A stretch of DNA of 64,000 bases from Tsukamurella tyrosinosolvens (GTDB lineage: Bacteria > Actinomycetota > Actinomycetes > Mycobacteriales > Mycobacteriaceae): positions 1,178,001-1,242,000 of the forward strand of contig NZ_FNSA01000003.1 of the NCBI RefSeq assembly GCF_900104775.1. The letters run 5' to 3'. Below the pieces are notes generated by a model, which made no database searches, had not been told where the DNA came from, and saw only the letters and a program-made list of their open reading frames with translations. Below are positions 1 through 7,497 of the stretch, piece after piece (the first letter of the stretch is position 1; each line of letters begins with the position of its first letter). The position numbers and the translations under genes were made by a program.

Positions 1-514
1 CGGTGCGCCACCCGAGGCCCGCCGGGTCCCACGCCAGCAGAGCGCCGCCGACGACCTGCCCGCCGCAGAAGCCCAGGCCCGCCGTGGCGGCGATGACCGC
101 GATCGCCCGGCGGCGCGCCTCGCCCGTGGCGGTCGCCTGCACGGTCGAGAGCACCTGCGGGGTGAAGGCCGCCGCGCCGACCCCCTGCATCGCGCGGAGC
201 ACGATGAGCGAGGTGATGTCCGGGGCGAATCCGGCGGCGATGGAGGCGATCCCGGTCGCGATGAGGCCGACCACGAAGACCCGGCGTCGCCCGCGGTTGT
301 CGCCGAGCCGGCCGAACAGGATCAGTGCCGTCGCGAAGGTCGCCGAGAACGCGGCCAGGATCAGCGTCTGCTGCGCCGGCGACGCGGAGAGCCGCCGCGC
401 CACCTCGGGGACGGCGACGTTCGCCGACGCGAACAGGAAGGTCGTGAGGAAGTAGGCGACGCCGAGGACGGCGAGCCCGGCGCCGGTCAGGCGGGGGAGG
501 GGAGCGGAGGTCAT
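1..514 (-). CDS. MFS drug-type efflux transporter, N-terminal part (cut by window edge)
   Basis: Read on the minus strand from ATG at 514, this gives about 170 residues before the window ends. Hydrophobic segments alternate with short loops. The loop after the second segment reads FGRLGDNRGRRRVF, which fits the major facilitator motif A (GxLaDrxGrkxxl). A later segment has the RAMQGVGAAAFTPQ motif typical of the 14-helix DHA2 (EmrB/QacA) drug:H+ antiporters. The protein should sit in the cytoplasmic membrane and export small molecules by proton exchange; the substrate cannot be told. It is divergent from the XRE regulator at 627, which may control it. The C-terminal part lies outside the window. 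Confidence 0.85.
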   Translation of the reverse strand, partial: MTSAPLPRLTGAGLAVLGVAYFLTTFLFASANVAVPEVARRLSASPAQQTLILAAFSATFATALILFGRLGDNRGRRRVFVVGLIATGIASIAAGFAPDITSLIVLRAMQGVGAAAFTPQVLSTVQATATGEARRRAIAVIAATAGLGFCGGQVVGGALLAWDPAGLGWRT

Positions 515-613
515 GGCCCCGACGGTGCCTCGTCATCATCCGGGTATCCAGACCGCACGGATCCTAGTAGTGAGACCACCGGGCTCGCGGCGCGCGAGCG
601 TGCGGCGAGCGGG

Positions 614-619
614 GATACT
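614..619 (+). promoter_or_regulatory. -10 element of the XRE regulator
   Basis: GATACT lies seven bases before ATG 627, so the transcript probably starts at or next to the start codon. No Shine-Dalgarno sequence is visible. This placement supports ATG 627 as the start. Confidence 0.5.
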
Positions 620-626
620 CAGTGGC

Positions 627-1460
627 ATGGGCACCCGCAACAACGCAGAGCTGGCGCGCTTCCTGCGGACCCGCCGTGAGCAGGTGACTCCGGAACGGGT
701 CGGGCTCCCGGCAGGCGGCCGGCGCCGCACGCCCGGGCTGCGCCGGGAGGAGGTCGCGGCGCGGGCGCACGTCGGCACGACCTGGTACACGTGGGTCGAG
801 CAGGGCCGCGACGTCAATCCCAGCCAGGAGGTGCTCTGCGCCGTCGCCGATGCGCTCCTGCTCGATCCGGGGGAGCGGGACCACGTCCTGCGCCTCGCCG
901 GTCATCCGCCGGGGCCCCCGGCCGAGGAGTCCGGGGCGGCGGCCACCGTCCAACCCGTGCTCGACGCGCTCCTGCCGAATCCCGCCGCCGTGCTCAACAC
1001 CCGCGGCGACATGGTTCTGTACAACCGCGCCTTCCGCTTCCTCATCACCGACGTCGAACGGTTCCCGCCGGAGCACCGGAACTGCCTCTGGCTGGACTTC
1101 ACGGACGAGCTGTGGCTCGGCGCCTACGCCGCCGACCGGCAGGAGCTCGAGGCCGTCGTCGCGCGGACGCGCGCGCTGTACGCGGGCAGTCACGCCGATC
1201 CCGCGTGGGAGCCGCTGCTGCGCCGGCTGCAGGCGGCTTCGCCGCTGTTCGCGCACCTGTGGAACGCGGGCCTGGTGCTCGACGCCGCCGACTGGGAGAA
1301 GACGATCCGCAATCCGCGGGTGGGGGAGCTGCGCCTGCAGGTGAGCACGTTCAACCTGCGCGACCGGCCTTCGCTGCGGATGCTGACCTACCTCCCGCGC
1401 GACGAGGACACCCGCGAACGGCTGACCCGGATCGTCCCGCCGGAGTATCGCGACGCCTGA
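627..1460 (+). CDS. XRE-family regulator with MmyB-like ligand-binding domain
   Basis: 277 residues. Residues 5 to 75 form an XRE helix-turn-helix with the family signature RRTPGLRREEVAARAHVG and the following WYTWVEQGRD. Residues 100 to 265 resemble the MmyB-like ligand-binding domain, including the NRAF and LWLDFTD segments common to this actinobacterial family. Members are DNA-binding regulators thought to respond to a small hydrophobic ligand. It is divergent from the MFS exporter at 514, a usual arrangement for a local regulator of efflux. That regulation is inferred; I see no clear operator in the 112-base gap. The in-frame sequence reads open upstream to 513, but ATG 627 sits correctly behind a -10 element. 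Confidence 0.88.
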   Translation: MGTRNNAELARFLRTRREQVTPERVGLPAGGRRRTPGLRREEVAARAHVGTTWYTWVEQGRDVNPSQEVLCAVADALLLDPGERDHVLRLAGHPPGPPAEESGAAATVQPVLDALLPNPAAVLNTRGDMVLYNRAFRFLITDVERFPPEHRNCLWLDFTDELWLGAYAADRQELEAVVARTRALYAGSHADPAWEPLLRRLQAASPLFAHLWNAGLVLDAADWEKTIRNPRVGELRLQVSTFNLRDRPSLRMLTYLPRDEDTRERLTRIVPPEYRDA

Positions 1461-1475
1461 CGCCCGCGGCGCCGC

Positions 1476-2153
1476 TCAGTGCGCGTCGCGCCGGGTGAGC
1501 ATGCCCGCCAAGTGCTCCCGGCTCAGCCGTGCGGCCGCGTCCGCGTCCCTGTGCTCGATAGCGGCGAGCAGTGCGGCGTGGGAGAGCTGATCGTCGTCGC
1601 CGCCGAAGTCTTCGTCGCGGGTCCGCAGCATGTCGATCATCGCCCGGCGCAGGTGCGCGGCGATGCCGTCGAACATCTCGAGCAGGACGGGGTTGTGCGC
1701 GGCAGCGATGACCGCCCGGTGGAAGTCGGTGTCGGTCTCGACGTGCCGCACGAGATCCGCGCGGTGCGCGGCGCGGATGGCGAGCGCGGCGCGAACGGCG
1801 TCCAGGTCCTCCTCGGTCCGGCGCCGCGCGGCGAGCGTCGCGGCCTCCACCTCGACCGCGATCCGTGCCTCGAGCACCGCGTCGATGGCGGCGCCGTCGA
1901 GGAGCACGTCGAGGCCGGACGGGGCGTCGAGCCTGGTCACGAACACCCCGGCGCCCTGCCGGGTGGCGAGCACACCGATCCCCGCCAGCCGCCGGATCGC
2001 CTCGCGCACCGTCGATCGTCCGACGCCGAGCTGCGGGGCCAGGGTGGTCTCGCCGGGGAGTTTGTCGCCGACCGCCCACTCCCCGGACCGGACGCGGGCG
2101 AGCAGCGCGTCGGCGGCCTGATCGGCGAGCGAGGTGCGGCGGAGCGGGGGCAT
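1476..2153 (-). CDS. FadR-subfamily GntR transcriptional regulator
   Basis: 225 residues. An N-terminal winged helix (residues 1 to 70) has the GntR core KLPGETTLAPQLGVGRSTVREA, preceded by the recognition region LLARVRSGEWAVGDKLP. Residues 85 to 220 are an all-helical FCD domain with the metal- and ligand-binding pattern D-x3-FH (TDFHRAVIAAAHNPVL) and a later SHAALLAAIEHRD. FCD regulators usually bind organic acids. The gene is divergent from leuA and 52 bases separate it from the leuA leader peptide, so it may act on that promoter. A longer reading from ATG 2207 exists, but ATG 2153 follows TATGCT by six bases and begins right before the conserved domain. Confidence 0.88.
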   Translation of the reverse strand: MPPLRRTSLADQAADALLARVRSGEWAVGDKLPGETTLAPQLGVGRSTVREAIRRLAGIGVLATRQGAGVFVTRLDAPSGLDVLLDGAAIDAVLEARIAVEVEAATLAARRRTEEDLDAVRAALAIRAAHRADLVRHVETDTDFHRAVIAAAHNPVLLEMFDGIAAHLRRAMIDMLRTRDEDFGGDDDQLSHAALLAAIEHRDADAAARLSREHLAGMLTRRDAH

Positions 2154-2159
2154 GCGTCG

Positions 2160-2165
2160 AGCATA
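2160..2165 (-). promoter_or_regulatory. -10 element of the FadR-type regulator
   Basis: TATGCT on the minus strand, six bases before ATG 2153. It argues for a leaderless transcript and for the shorter start. Confidence 0.55.
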
Positions 2166-2168
2166 CTT

Positions 2169-2183
2169 CTCAGCTTGTCTGAG
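2169..2183. promoter_or_regulatory. Inverted repeat between the FadR regulator and leuA
   Basis: CTCAG-CTTGT-CTGAG is a perfect 5-bp inverted repeat. It lies just upstream of the regulator's -10 element and ten bases upstream of the leader-peptide -10 element. Its position between two divergent promoters fits an operator for the adjacent FadR-type protein. The short arms keep the confidence low. Confidence 0.35.
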
Positions 2184-2192
2184 GAGTTGTGC

Positions 2193-2198
2193 TAGGGT
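2193..2198 (+). promoter_or_regulatory. -10 element of the leuA leader transcript
   Basis: TAGGGT is followed by seven bases and then ATG 2206 of the leader peptide. The leader peptide is therefore probably translated from a leaderless transcript. Confidence 0.6.
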
Positions 2199-2205
2199 CG
2201 TCGCC

Positions 2206-2256
2206 ATGACGTACCGGGGACACCTCCTTCTCCTTCCGCGCCACGGCGGGGCCTGA
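2206..2256 (+). CDS. leuL: Leucine leader peptide of leuA (attenuator)
   Basis: A 16-codon reading frame, [16 protein letters not shown], with four Leu codons in a row (CTC CTT CTC CTT) at codons 7 to 10. CTT is rare in this GC-rich DNA. It lies directly behind a -10 element and 71 bases before leuA. Leader peptides rich in Leu codons upstream of leuA are a known mode of leucine attenuation in Actinobacteria. Ribosome stalling at the Leu codons under leucyl-tRNA shortage would change folding of the downstream RNA. The frame, codon run and position are seen directly; the mechanism is inferred from the family of such elements. Confidence 0.8.
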   Translation: MTYRGHLLLLPRHGGA

Positions 2257-2262
2257 TTCCTC

Positions 2263-2299
2263 GGGCCGGCATCCCGCCGTGGGGAATCCGCGCCGGCCC
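2263..2299 (+). promoter_or_regulatory. Hairpin in the leuA leader, candidate terminator or RBS-control stem
   Basis: GGGCCGGC (2263-2270) pairs perfectly with GCCGGCCC (2292-2299). A smaller stem, TCCC with GGGA, can form inside the loop. The hairpin begins seven bases after the leader stop codon and ends 16 bases before the leuA Shine-Dalgarno sequence GAAGGA (2315-2320). No clear U-tract follows, so it might act through a terminator of the GC-only type or by controlling translation. The GC-rich end of the leader frame (2246-2253) could form a competing structure. Confidence 0.5.
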
Positions 2300-2327
2300 T
2301 CTCGCCCCGCTCGACGAAGGAACCGTC

Positions 2328-4079
2328 ATGCCCTTCCCCACGATCGACACGCCCCACGGCCCCGTCCCCGCCGCCGCACCCGCCTGGAACCGGCAACGCG
2401 GCTCGCAGATGCCGCACCGTCGCTACCGCGACGTCCACGCCCGTGTCGACGTCCCGCTCGCCGACCGCACCTGGCCCGCGCGCCGCCTGACCACGGCACC
2501 CCTCTGGGTGCCCGTCGACCTGCGCGACGGCAATCAGGCCCTGCCCGAACCCATGGATCCCACGCGCAAGCGCCGCTTCTTCGAGCTCATGGTCGCCATG
2601 GGGTACAAAGAGATCGAGGTCGGCTACCCGTCCGCCTCCCAGACCGACTACGACTTCGTCCGCCTGATCGCCGAGACCGACATCGCGCCGCAGGACGTCA
2701 CCGTCGTGGTGTTCACGCCCGCGCGCCGAGACCTGATCGAGCGGACCGTCGAGGCCGTCCGCGGGATCCGCAACGAGGTGGTGATCCACATGTACACCGC
2801 GACAGCGCCCACCTGGCGCGACGTGGTGCTGGGCCGCGACCGGGCGGAGCTGCGGTCGCTGATCCTCGACGGTGGCCGCCACCTGCTGGCGGCCGCCGGC
2901 GACCTCGACGGCGTGCGGTTCGAGTTCTCGCCCGAGGTCTTCAACCTGACGGAGCCGGACTACGTGCTCGAGGTCTGCGACGCGATGACCGCGCTGTGGG
3001 ACGCGACGGCCGAGCGCCCCGTGATCCTCAACCTGCCCGCCACCGTTGAGGTGGCGACGCCGAACGTCTACGCGGACCAGATCGAGTACATGCACCGCAA
3101 CCTGGGCCGGCGCGACGCGGTGATCCTCTCGGTGCACCCGCACAACGACCGCGGGACCGGCATCGCGTGTGCGGAACTCGCCGTGCTCGCCGGCGCGCAG
3201 CGCGTGGAGGGCTGCCTCTTCGGCAACGGCGAGCGCACGGGAAACGTGGACCTGGCGACGCTGGCGCTCAACATGTTCGCGCAGGGAATCGACCCCATGG
3301 TCGACTTCTCCGACATCGACGAGGTGCGGCGGACCGTCGAGGCCTGCAACGGGATCGCCGTCCACGACCGGCACCCCTATGTCGGCGATCTGGTGCACAC
3401 GGCGTTCAGCGGCACGCACCAGGACGCCATCAAGAAGGGCCTCGCCGAGCACCGCGCCCGCGCCGCGGCCGAGGGGCGCCCGGAGCGCGAGATCGAGTGG
3501 CGCGTGCCCTACCTGCCCGTCGACCCCGCCGACATCGGCCGGACCTACGACGCCGTCATCCGCGTCAACTCCCAGTCCGGGAAGGGCGGCATGGCCTACC
3601 TGCTGGAGCGGGACCTGGGACTGGAGCTGCCGCGGCGCCTGCAGATCGATTTCGCCCGACACGTCCAGGCGCACGCCGACGAGCACGGCGCGGAGATGGA
3701 CACCGCCGCGCTGTGGGCCGTGTTCGAGCGGGCGTACCGGGCCGGGCCCGGCCGGTTCGAACTCGTCGAGTGCGTCGCCGAGGAGACCGCGGCCGGCAGC
3801 CGCGTGACCGTCGGACTCCGGGTCGACGGTGCGCCGCACCGCATCGTCGTGGAAGGAGCCGGCCCGGTCGAGGCGATCGTGGCGGCGCTGGGTGAGCACG
3901 ACGCGAAGGTCGACGTGCTCGCGCTGCACCAGGCTTCGCTCGGCCGCGGCGACGATGCGGAGGCACTGACCCTCCTGGAGTTCCGCCACGACGGCGAGGT
4001 GCGGTGGAGCATGGGCCGCGATCGCTCCGTGCTGGCCGCGACGGCCGCCGCCGTGCTCGGTGCGGCGCAGGCCACGTGA
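2328..4079 (+). CDS. leuA: 2-isopropylmalate synthase
   Basis: 583 residues, first committed enzyme of leucine synthesis: it condenses acetyl-CoA with 2-ketoisovalerate. The N-terminal TIM barrel carries the metal-binding signature DLRDGNQAL near residue 64 and the second HMGL-like signature [10 protein letters not shown] near residue 268, with the metal-binding His pair. The barrel ends around residue 400. Residues 450 to 583 match the LeuA dimerisation domain that gives leucine feedback inhibition. GAAGGA precedes ATG 2328. Control probably combines transcription or translation attenuation through the leader peptide at 2206 with product inhibition. Length is in the usual range of the actinobacterial type, slightly shorter than the M. 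tuberculosis enzyme, which has extra C-terminal repeats. Confidence 0.97.
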   Translation: MPFPTIDTPHGPVPAAAPAWNRQRGSQMPHRRYRDVHARVDVPLADRTWPARRLTTAPLWVPVDLRDGNQALPEPMDPTRKRRFFELMVAMGYKEIEVGYPSASQTDYDFVRLIAETDIAPQDVTVVVFTPARRDLIERTVEAVRGIRNEVVIHMYTATAPTWRDVVLGRDRAELRSLILDGGRHLLAAAGDLDGVRFEFSPEVFNLTEPDYVLEVCDAMTALWDATAERPVILNLPATVEVATPNVYADQIEYMHRNLGRRDAVILSVHPHNDRGTGIACAELAVLAGAQRVEGCLFGNGERTGNVDLATLALNMFAQGIDPMVDFSDIDEVRRTVEACNGIAVHDRHPYVGDLVHTAFSGTHQDAIKKGLAEHRARAAAEGRPEREIEWRVPYLPVDPADIGRTYDAVIRVNSQSGKGGMAYLLERDLGLELPRRLQIDFARHVQAHADEHGAEMDTAALWAVFERAYRAGPGRFELVECVAEETAAGSRVTVGLRVDGAPHRIVVEGAGPVEAIVAALGEHDAKVDVLALHQASLGRGDDAEALTLLEFRHDGEVRWSMGRDRSVLAATAAAVLGAAQAT

Positions 4080-4115
4080 CCCGCCGGTAACGTCGCGGGC
4101 GGCGCGGGCAACCAA

Positions 4116-4121
4116 TAGGGT
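4116..4121 (+). promoter_or_regulatory. -10 element of glgP
   Basis: TAGGGT ends eight bases before GTG 4130. The gap from leuA is only 50 bases, so this gives the glycogen operon its own start. Confidence 0.5.
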
Positions 4122-4129
4122 CGGTAGGC

Positions 4130-6595
4130 GTGCACGCAGAAGGAACCTTCACCGTCGAGCCCGTCTACCCCGAGGCGCTCGCGCCGCTCGCCGACCTCGC
4201 GCGGAACCTGCGCTGGGTGTGGCACGGACCCACCCAGGACCTGTTCTCCACCGTCGCACCCGAGGTGTGGGCGGCCACCCGCGATCCCCTCGAGGCCCTC
4301 CGTGGTGCCGATCAGGCCCGGGTGGCGGCCCTCGGCGGCGACACCGAGTTCGTCGCTCTGGTGCGCGCCCTCCACGCCGACCTCAACGACTACCTCACCC
4401 GGCCCGCATGGGCGGACGAGCTGACGGACGGCGCGAAGGGGATCGCGTACTTCTCGATGGAGTTCGGCGTGAGCCAGACGCTGCCGAACTACTCCGGTGG
4501 CCTGGGCGTCCTGGCGGGCGATCATCTCAAGGCCGCGTCCGACCTCGGGCTGCCGCTCATCGCACTGGGACTGCTGTACCGGCACGGCTACTTCCAGCAG
4601 TCGCTCTCCGCGGACGGCTGGCAGCTCGAGGCCTACCCCGAGCTGGACCCGGCGCAGCTGCCGCTGCGCCCGGTGACGCTCTCCAGCGGGCAGCAGCTCG
4701 TGGTCTCCGTCCCGCTCGAGGGCCGCGTGCTCAGCGCCGCCGTCTGGCGGGCCGACGTCGGCCGCGTACCGCTCCTGCTCATGGACACGGACATCGAGAA
4801 CAACGATCCGGATCTCCGCGGCGTCACCGACCGGCTGTACGGCGGCGACGCCGAACACCGCCTGCGCCAGGAGATCCTTCTCGGAATCGGCGGCGTCCGC
4901 GCCGCCCGCGCCTTCTGCGACCTGACCGGCCACCCCGGCGTCGAGGTCTTCCACGCCAACGAGGGCCACGCCGGCTTCCTCGGCCTGGAGCGGATCCGCG
5001 AGCTCATGGCGACCGAGGACCTGACCTACCCGGAGGCGCGCACGCTGGCCCGGACCGCCACGGTCTTCACCACCCACACGCCGGTGCCCGCGGGGATCGA
5101 CCGCTTCCCGGTGGACCTCGTGCGCCGCTACTTCGGCGACGGCAGCCAGATGTGCTCGCTGCTGCCCACCGTGCCGCTCGACGAGATCATCGCCCTCGGC
5201 GCCGAGGCCGATCCCGGGGTCTTCAACATGGCCCACATGGGATTCCGGCTCGCCCAGCGCGCGAACGGCGTCTCGAAGCTGCACGGCGCCGTGAGCCGCG
5301 AGATGTTCGCCGGGCTGTGGCCGGGCTTCGAACCGGCGGAGGTCCCCATCGGCTCGGTCACCAACGGCGTGCACCACGGCACGTGGGCGGACCGCCTCGT
5401 CGCGGAGCGCGCCACGGACCCGCTGTCCATGCCGGACGACGCCCTGTGGCGCCTGCGCACCACGCTGCGGCACCGCCTCGTCGACGAGGTGCGCACCCGC
5501 ACCCGGGCCGCGTGGCGCGAGCGTGGTGCCGTCGACGCCGAACTCGGTTGGACGGACCGGATGTTCGACCCCGAGGTGCTCACCATCGGCTTCGCCCGCC
5601 GCGTCTCGACCTACAAGCGGCTCACCCTGATGCTGCGCGATCCCGCGCGGCTGCGGGCGCTCCTCCTGGATCCGGATCGCCCCGTCCAGGTGGTCATCGC
5701 CGGCAAGAGTCATCCCCACGACGACGAGGGCAAGCGCCTGCTGCAGCAGCTGCTGCACTTCACCGACGACCGCACGCTGCGGCACCGGATCGCCTTCCTG
5801 CCCAACTACTCCATCGGCATGGCGGGCTACCTGTACCACGGTTGCGACGTGTGGCTGAACAACCCGCTCCGTCCGCTGGAGGCCTGCGGCACGTCGGGCA
5901 TGAAGAGCGCGATGAACGGCGGTCTCAACCTCTCCGTGCTCGACGGTTGGTGGGACGAGCTGTACGACGGGAACAACGGCTGGGCCATCCCGTCGGCGGT
6001 CGGCGTGGACCCGGGCCGACGCGACGACATCGAGGCCGACGCCCTGTACGACCTGCTCGAACACGACGTGGTGCCCGCCTTCTACGACCGCCGCGACGCG
6101 GACGACGCGCCCCCGCGCTGGCTCGCCAAGGTGCGGCACACGCTCTCGGCGACCGCGCCCGAGGTCTCCGCCGACCGCATGGTGCGGGAGTACGCCACCG
6201 CCTACTACCGCCCGGCCGCCCGCTCGGCCCGCTCCACCCGCCCCGCCATCGGTGACCTCGTCGAGTACATCGAGAAGGTCCGCGCGGGGTGGGACGCGGT
6301 GCGCGTGGGCGCATCGACGGCGACCGTGCTGCCCGAGGGGGTGGAGATCGCCGCGGAGATCGCGCTCGGGTCGCTGGAGGACGGCGACGTCCGCGTCGAG
6401 GCCGTGATCGGCGGGGTCGACGAAGCCGGGGAGATCGTGGACGGCCGGGCCGTTCGGCTGCACTTCGACGGCGAGGGCTACCGGGCCGTGCTGCCCGGGC
6501 AGGTCGGCCGCTTCGGCTACGCCGTCCGTGTGCTGCCCCAGCACCGGTTGCTCACCGGCCCCGCCGAACTCGGCCTCGTGCGGTACGCGCGATGA
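4130..6595 (+). CDS. glgP: Glycogen/alpha-glucan phosphorylase
   Basis: 821 residues. It releases glucose-1-phosphate from alpha-1,4-glucans with pyridoxal phosphate. The N-terminal 110 residues match the DUF3417 domain found in the actinobacterial/archaeal phosphorylase type. The motif FSMEFGVSQTLPNYSGGLGVLAGDHLKAA follows in two parts from about residue 105. The PLP site EACGTSGMKSAMNGGLNL lies near residue 585, with the cofactor-binding lysine in GMKSAMNGG. HxH-type active-site segments such as VFHANEGHAGF are present. It starts at GTG 4130 and its stop overlaps the next ATG (ATGA at 6592), so it is translationally coupled to the ROK kinase. Confidence 0.95.
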   Translation: MHAEGTFTVEPVYPEALAPLADLARNLRWVWHGPTQDLFSTVAPEVWAATRDPLEALRGADQARVAALGGDTEFVALVRALHADLNDYLTRPAWADELTDGAKGIAYFSMEFGVSQTLPNYSGGLGVLAGDHLKAASDLGLPLIALGLLYRHGYFQQSLSADGWQLEAYPELDPAQLPLRPVTLSSGQQLVVSVPLEGRVLSAAVWRADVGRVPLLLMDTDIENNDPDLRGVTDRLYGGDAEHRLRQEILLGIGGVRAARAFCDLTGHPGVEVFHANEGHAGFLGLERIRELMATEDLTYPEARTLARTATVFTTHTPVPAGIDRFPVDLVRRYFGDGSQMCSLLPTVPLDEIIALGAEADPGVFNMAHMGFRLAQRANGVSKLHGAVSREMFAGLWPGFEPAEVPIGSVTNGVHHGTWADRLVAERATDPLSMPDDALWRLRTTLRHRLVDEVRTRTRAAWRERGAVDAELGWTDRMFDPEVLTIGFARRVSTYKRLTLMLRDPARLRALLLDPDRPVQVVIAGKSHPHDDEGKRLLQQLLHFTDDRTLRHRIAFLPNYSIGMAGYLYHGCDVWLNNPLRPLEACGTSGMKSAMNGGLNLSVLDGWWDELYDGNNGWAIPSAVGVDPGRRDDIEADALYDLLEHDVVPAFYDRRDADDAPPRWLAKVRHTLSATAPEVSADRMVREYATAYYRPAARSARSTRPAIGDLVEYIEKVRAGWDAVRVGASTATVLPEGVEIAAEIALGSLEDGDVRVEAVIGGVDEAGEIVDGRAVRLHFDGEGYRAVLPGQVGRFGYAVRVLPQHRLLTGPAELGLVRYAR

Positions 6596-7497
6596 CCGTC
6601 CTCGCGGTGGACCTCGGCGGCACCAAGGTGGCGGCGGCGCTGGTGGAGGCGGACGGCACCGTCGTCGAGGCGTCGCGGCACCGCGCCCCCACCGGGCCCG
6701 ACGCGACGACGGCCGAGCTCGAGGCCGCGATCGCCGGCGTCGTCCGCGACGCGCTGGCCGCCGCGGACGGTCCCGTCCAGGGCGTGGGCCTCGCGGCCGC
6801 CGGGCCCGTCGACGACGCGACCGGCACCACGTCGCCGATCAACCTCGAGGCGCTGCACGGCTTCCCGCTGCGCGACCTCGTGGCCGACGCCGCCGGAGGC
6901 CTCCCCGTCGAGTTCCGCCGCGACGGCGTCGCGATCGTGCTCGGCGAGCACTGGCTCGGCGCCGCCCGCGGCCACGACGACGCCCTCGGCATGGTGGTCT
7001 CCACCGGCATCGGCGGCGGCTTCGTCGTCGGGGGCCGAGCACTGGTCGGCAACGCCGGGCACATCGGCCAGGTCGAGCTCTCGGGGTACACCGGGAGCGA
7101 ATCCCTCGGGCGCACCACGATGCTCGAATCCGTCGCCTCCGGCCCGCACACCGTGGAGTGGGCACGCACGCAGGGCTTCACCGGCGAGACGGGCGAGGAC
7201 CTCGGCGCCGCCTACCGCGCCGGGGACGCCGTCGCCGTCGCCGCGGTCCGACGGTGCGCGGCCGCCGTCGGGCAGGGGATCGGCAGCGCGGTGGCGCTCG
7301 TACCGGTCTCCGTCGTCGTCCTCGGCGGCGGGTTCACCCGCGTGGCCGATGATTTCGTGGATCAGGTGCAGGGCGCCGTGGCCGCGCATCCGCTGCCCTA
7401 CGTGGCCGCCGCACGGGTGGTTCCGGCGGGCCTCGGGGGCGACGCCCCGCTCGTCGGCGCGGCCGCACTCGTCTACCGCCGGGATCTCCTGCCGTGA
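6592..7497 (+). CDS. ROK-family sugar kinase (glucokinase or related)
   Basis: 301 residues. The ATP-binding phosphate loop DLGGTK is at residues 7 to 12, and the second nucleotide motif STGIGGGFVVGG near residue 138. The catalytic Asp region reads FRRDGVAIVLGEHWLGAARG. The usual ROK GxxGHxx sugar motif appears as GNAGHIGQ, with Ala where Glu is common, and the Cys-rich zinc motif of many ROK repressors and kinases is absent. No helix-turn-helix is present, so it is an enzyme and not a ROK repressor. Coupled by ATGA to glgP, it may phosphorylate glucose released by glycogen debranching; substrate is inferred. Confidence 0.85.
   Translation: MTVLAVDLGGTKVAAALVEADGTVVEASRHRAPTGPDATTAELEAAIAGVVRDALAAADGPVQGVGLAAAGPVDDATGTTSPINLEALHGFPLRDLVADAAGGLPVEFRRDGVAIVLGEHWLGAARGHDDALGMVVSTGIGGGFVVGGRALVGNAGHIGQVELSGYTGSESLGRTTMLESVASGPHTVEWARTQGFTGETGEDLGAAYRAGDAVAVAAVRRCAAAVGQGIGSAVALVPVSVVVLGGGFTRVADDFVDQVQGAVAAHPLPYVAAARVVPAGLGGDAPLVGAAALVYRRDLLP

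Noticed and set aside
1476-4115. Minus-strand frame of 879 codons running from leuA into the FadR-type gene
   Set aside because: Only its last 225 residues match a family. The upstream part is antisense to leuA; the real start at 2153 has its own -10 element.
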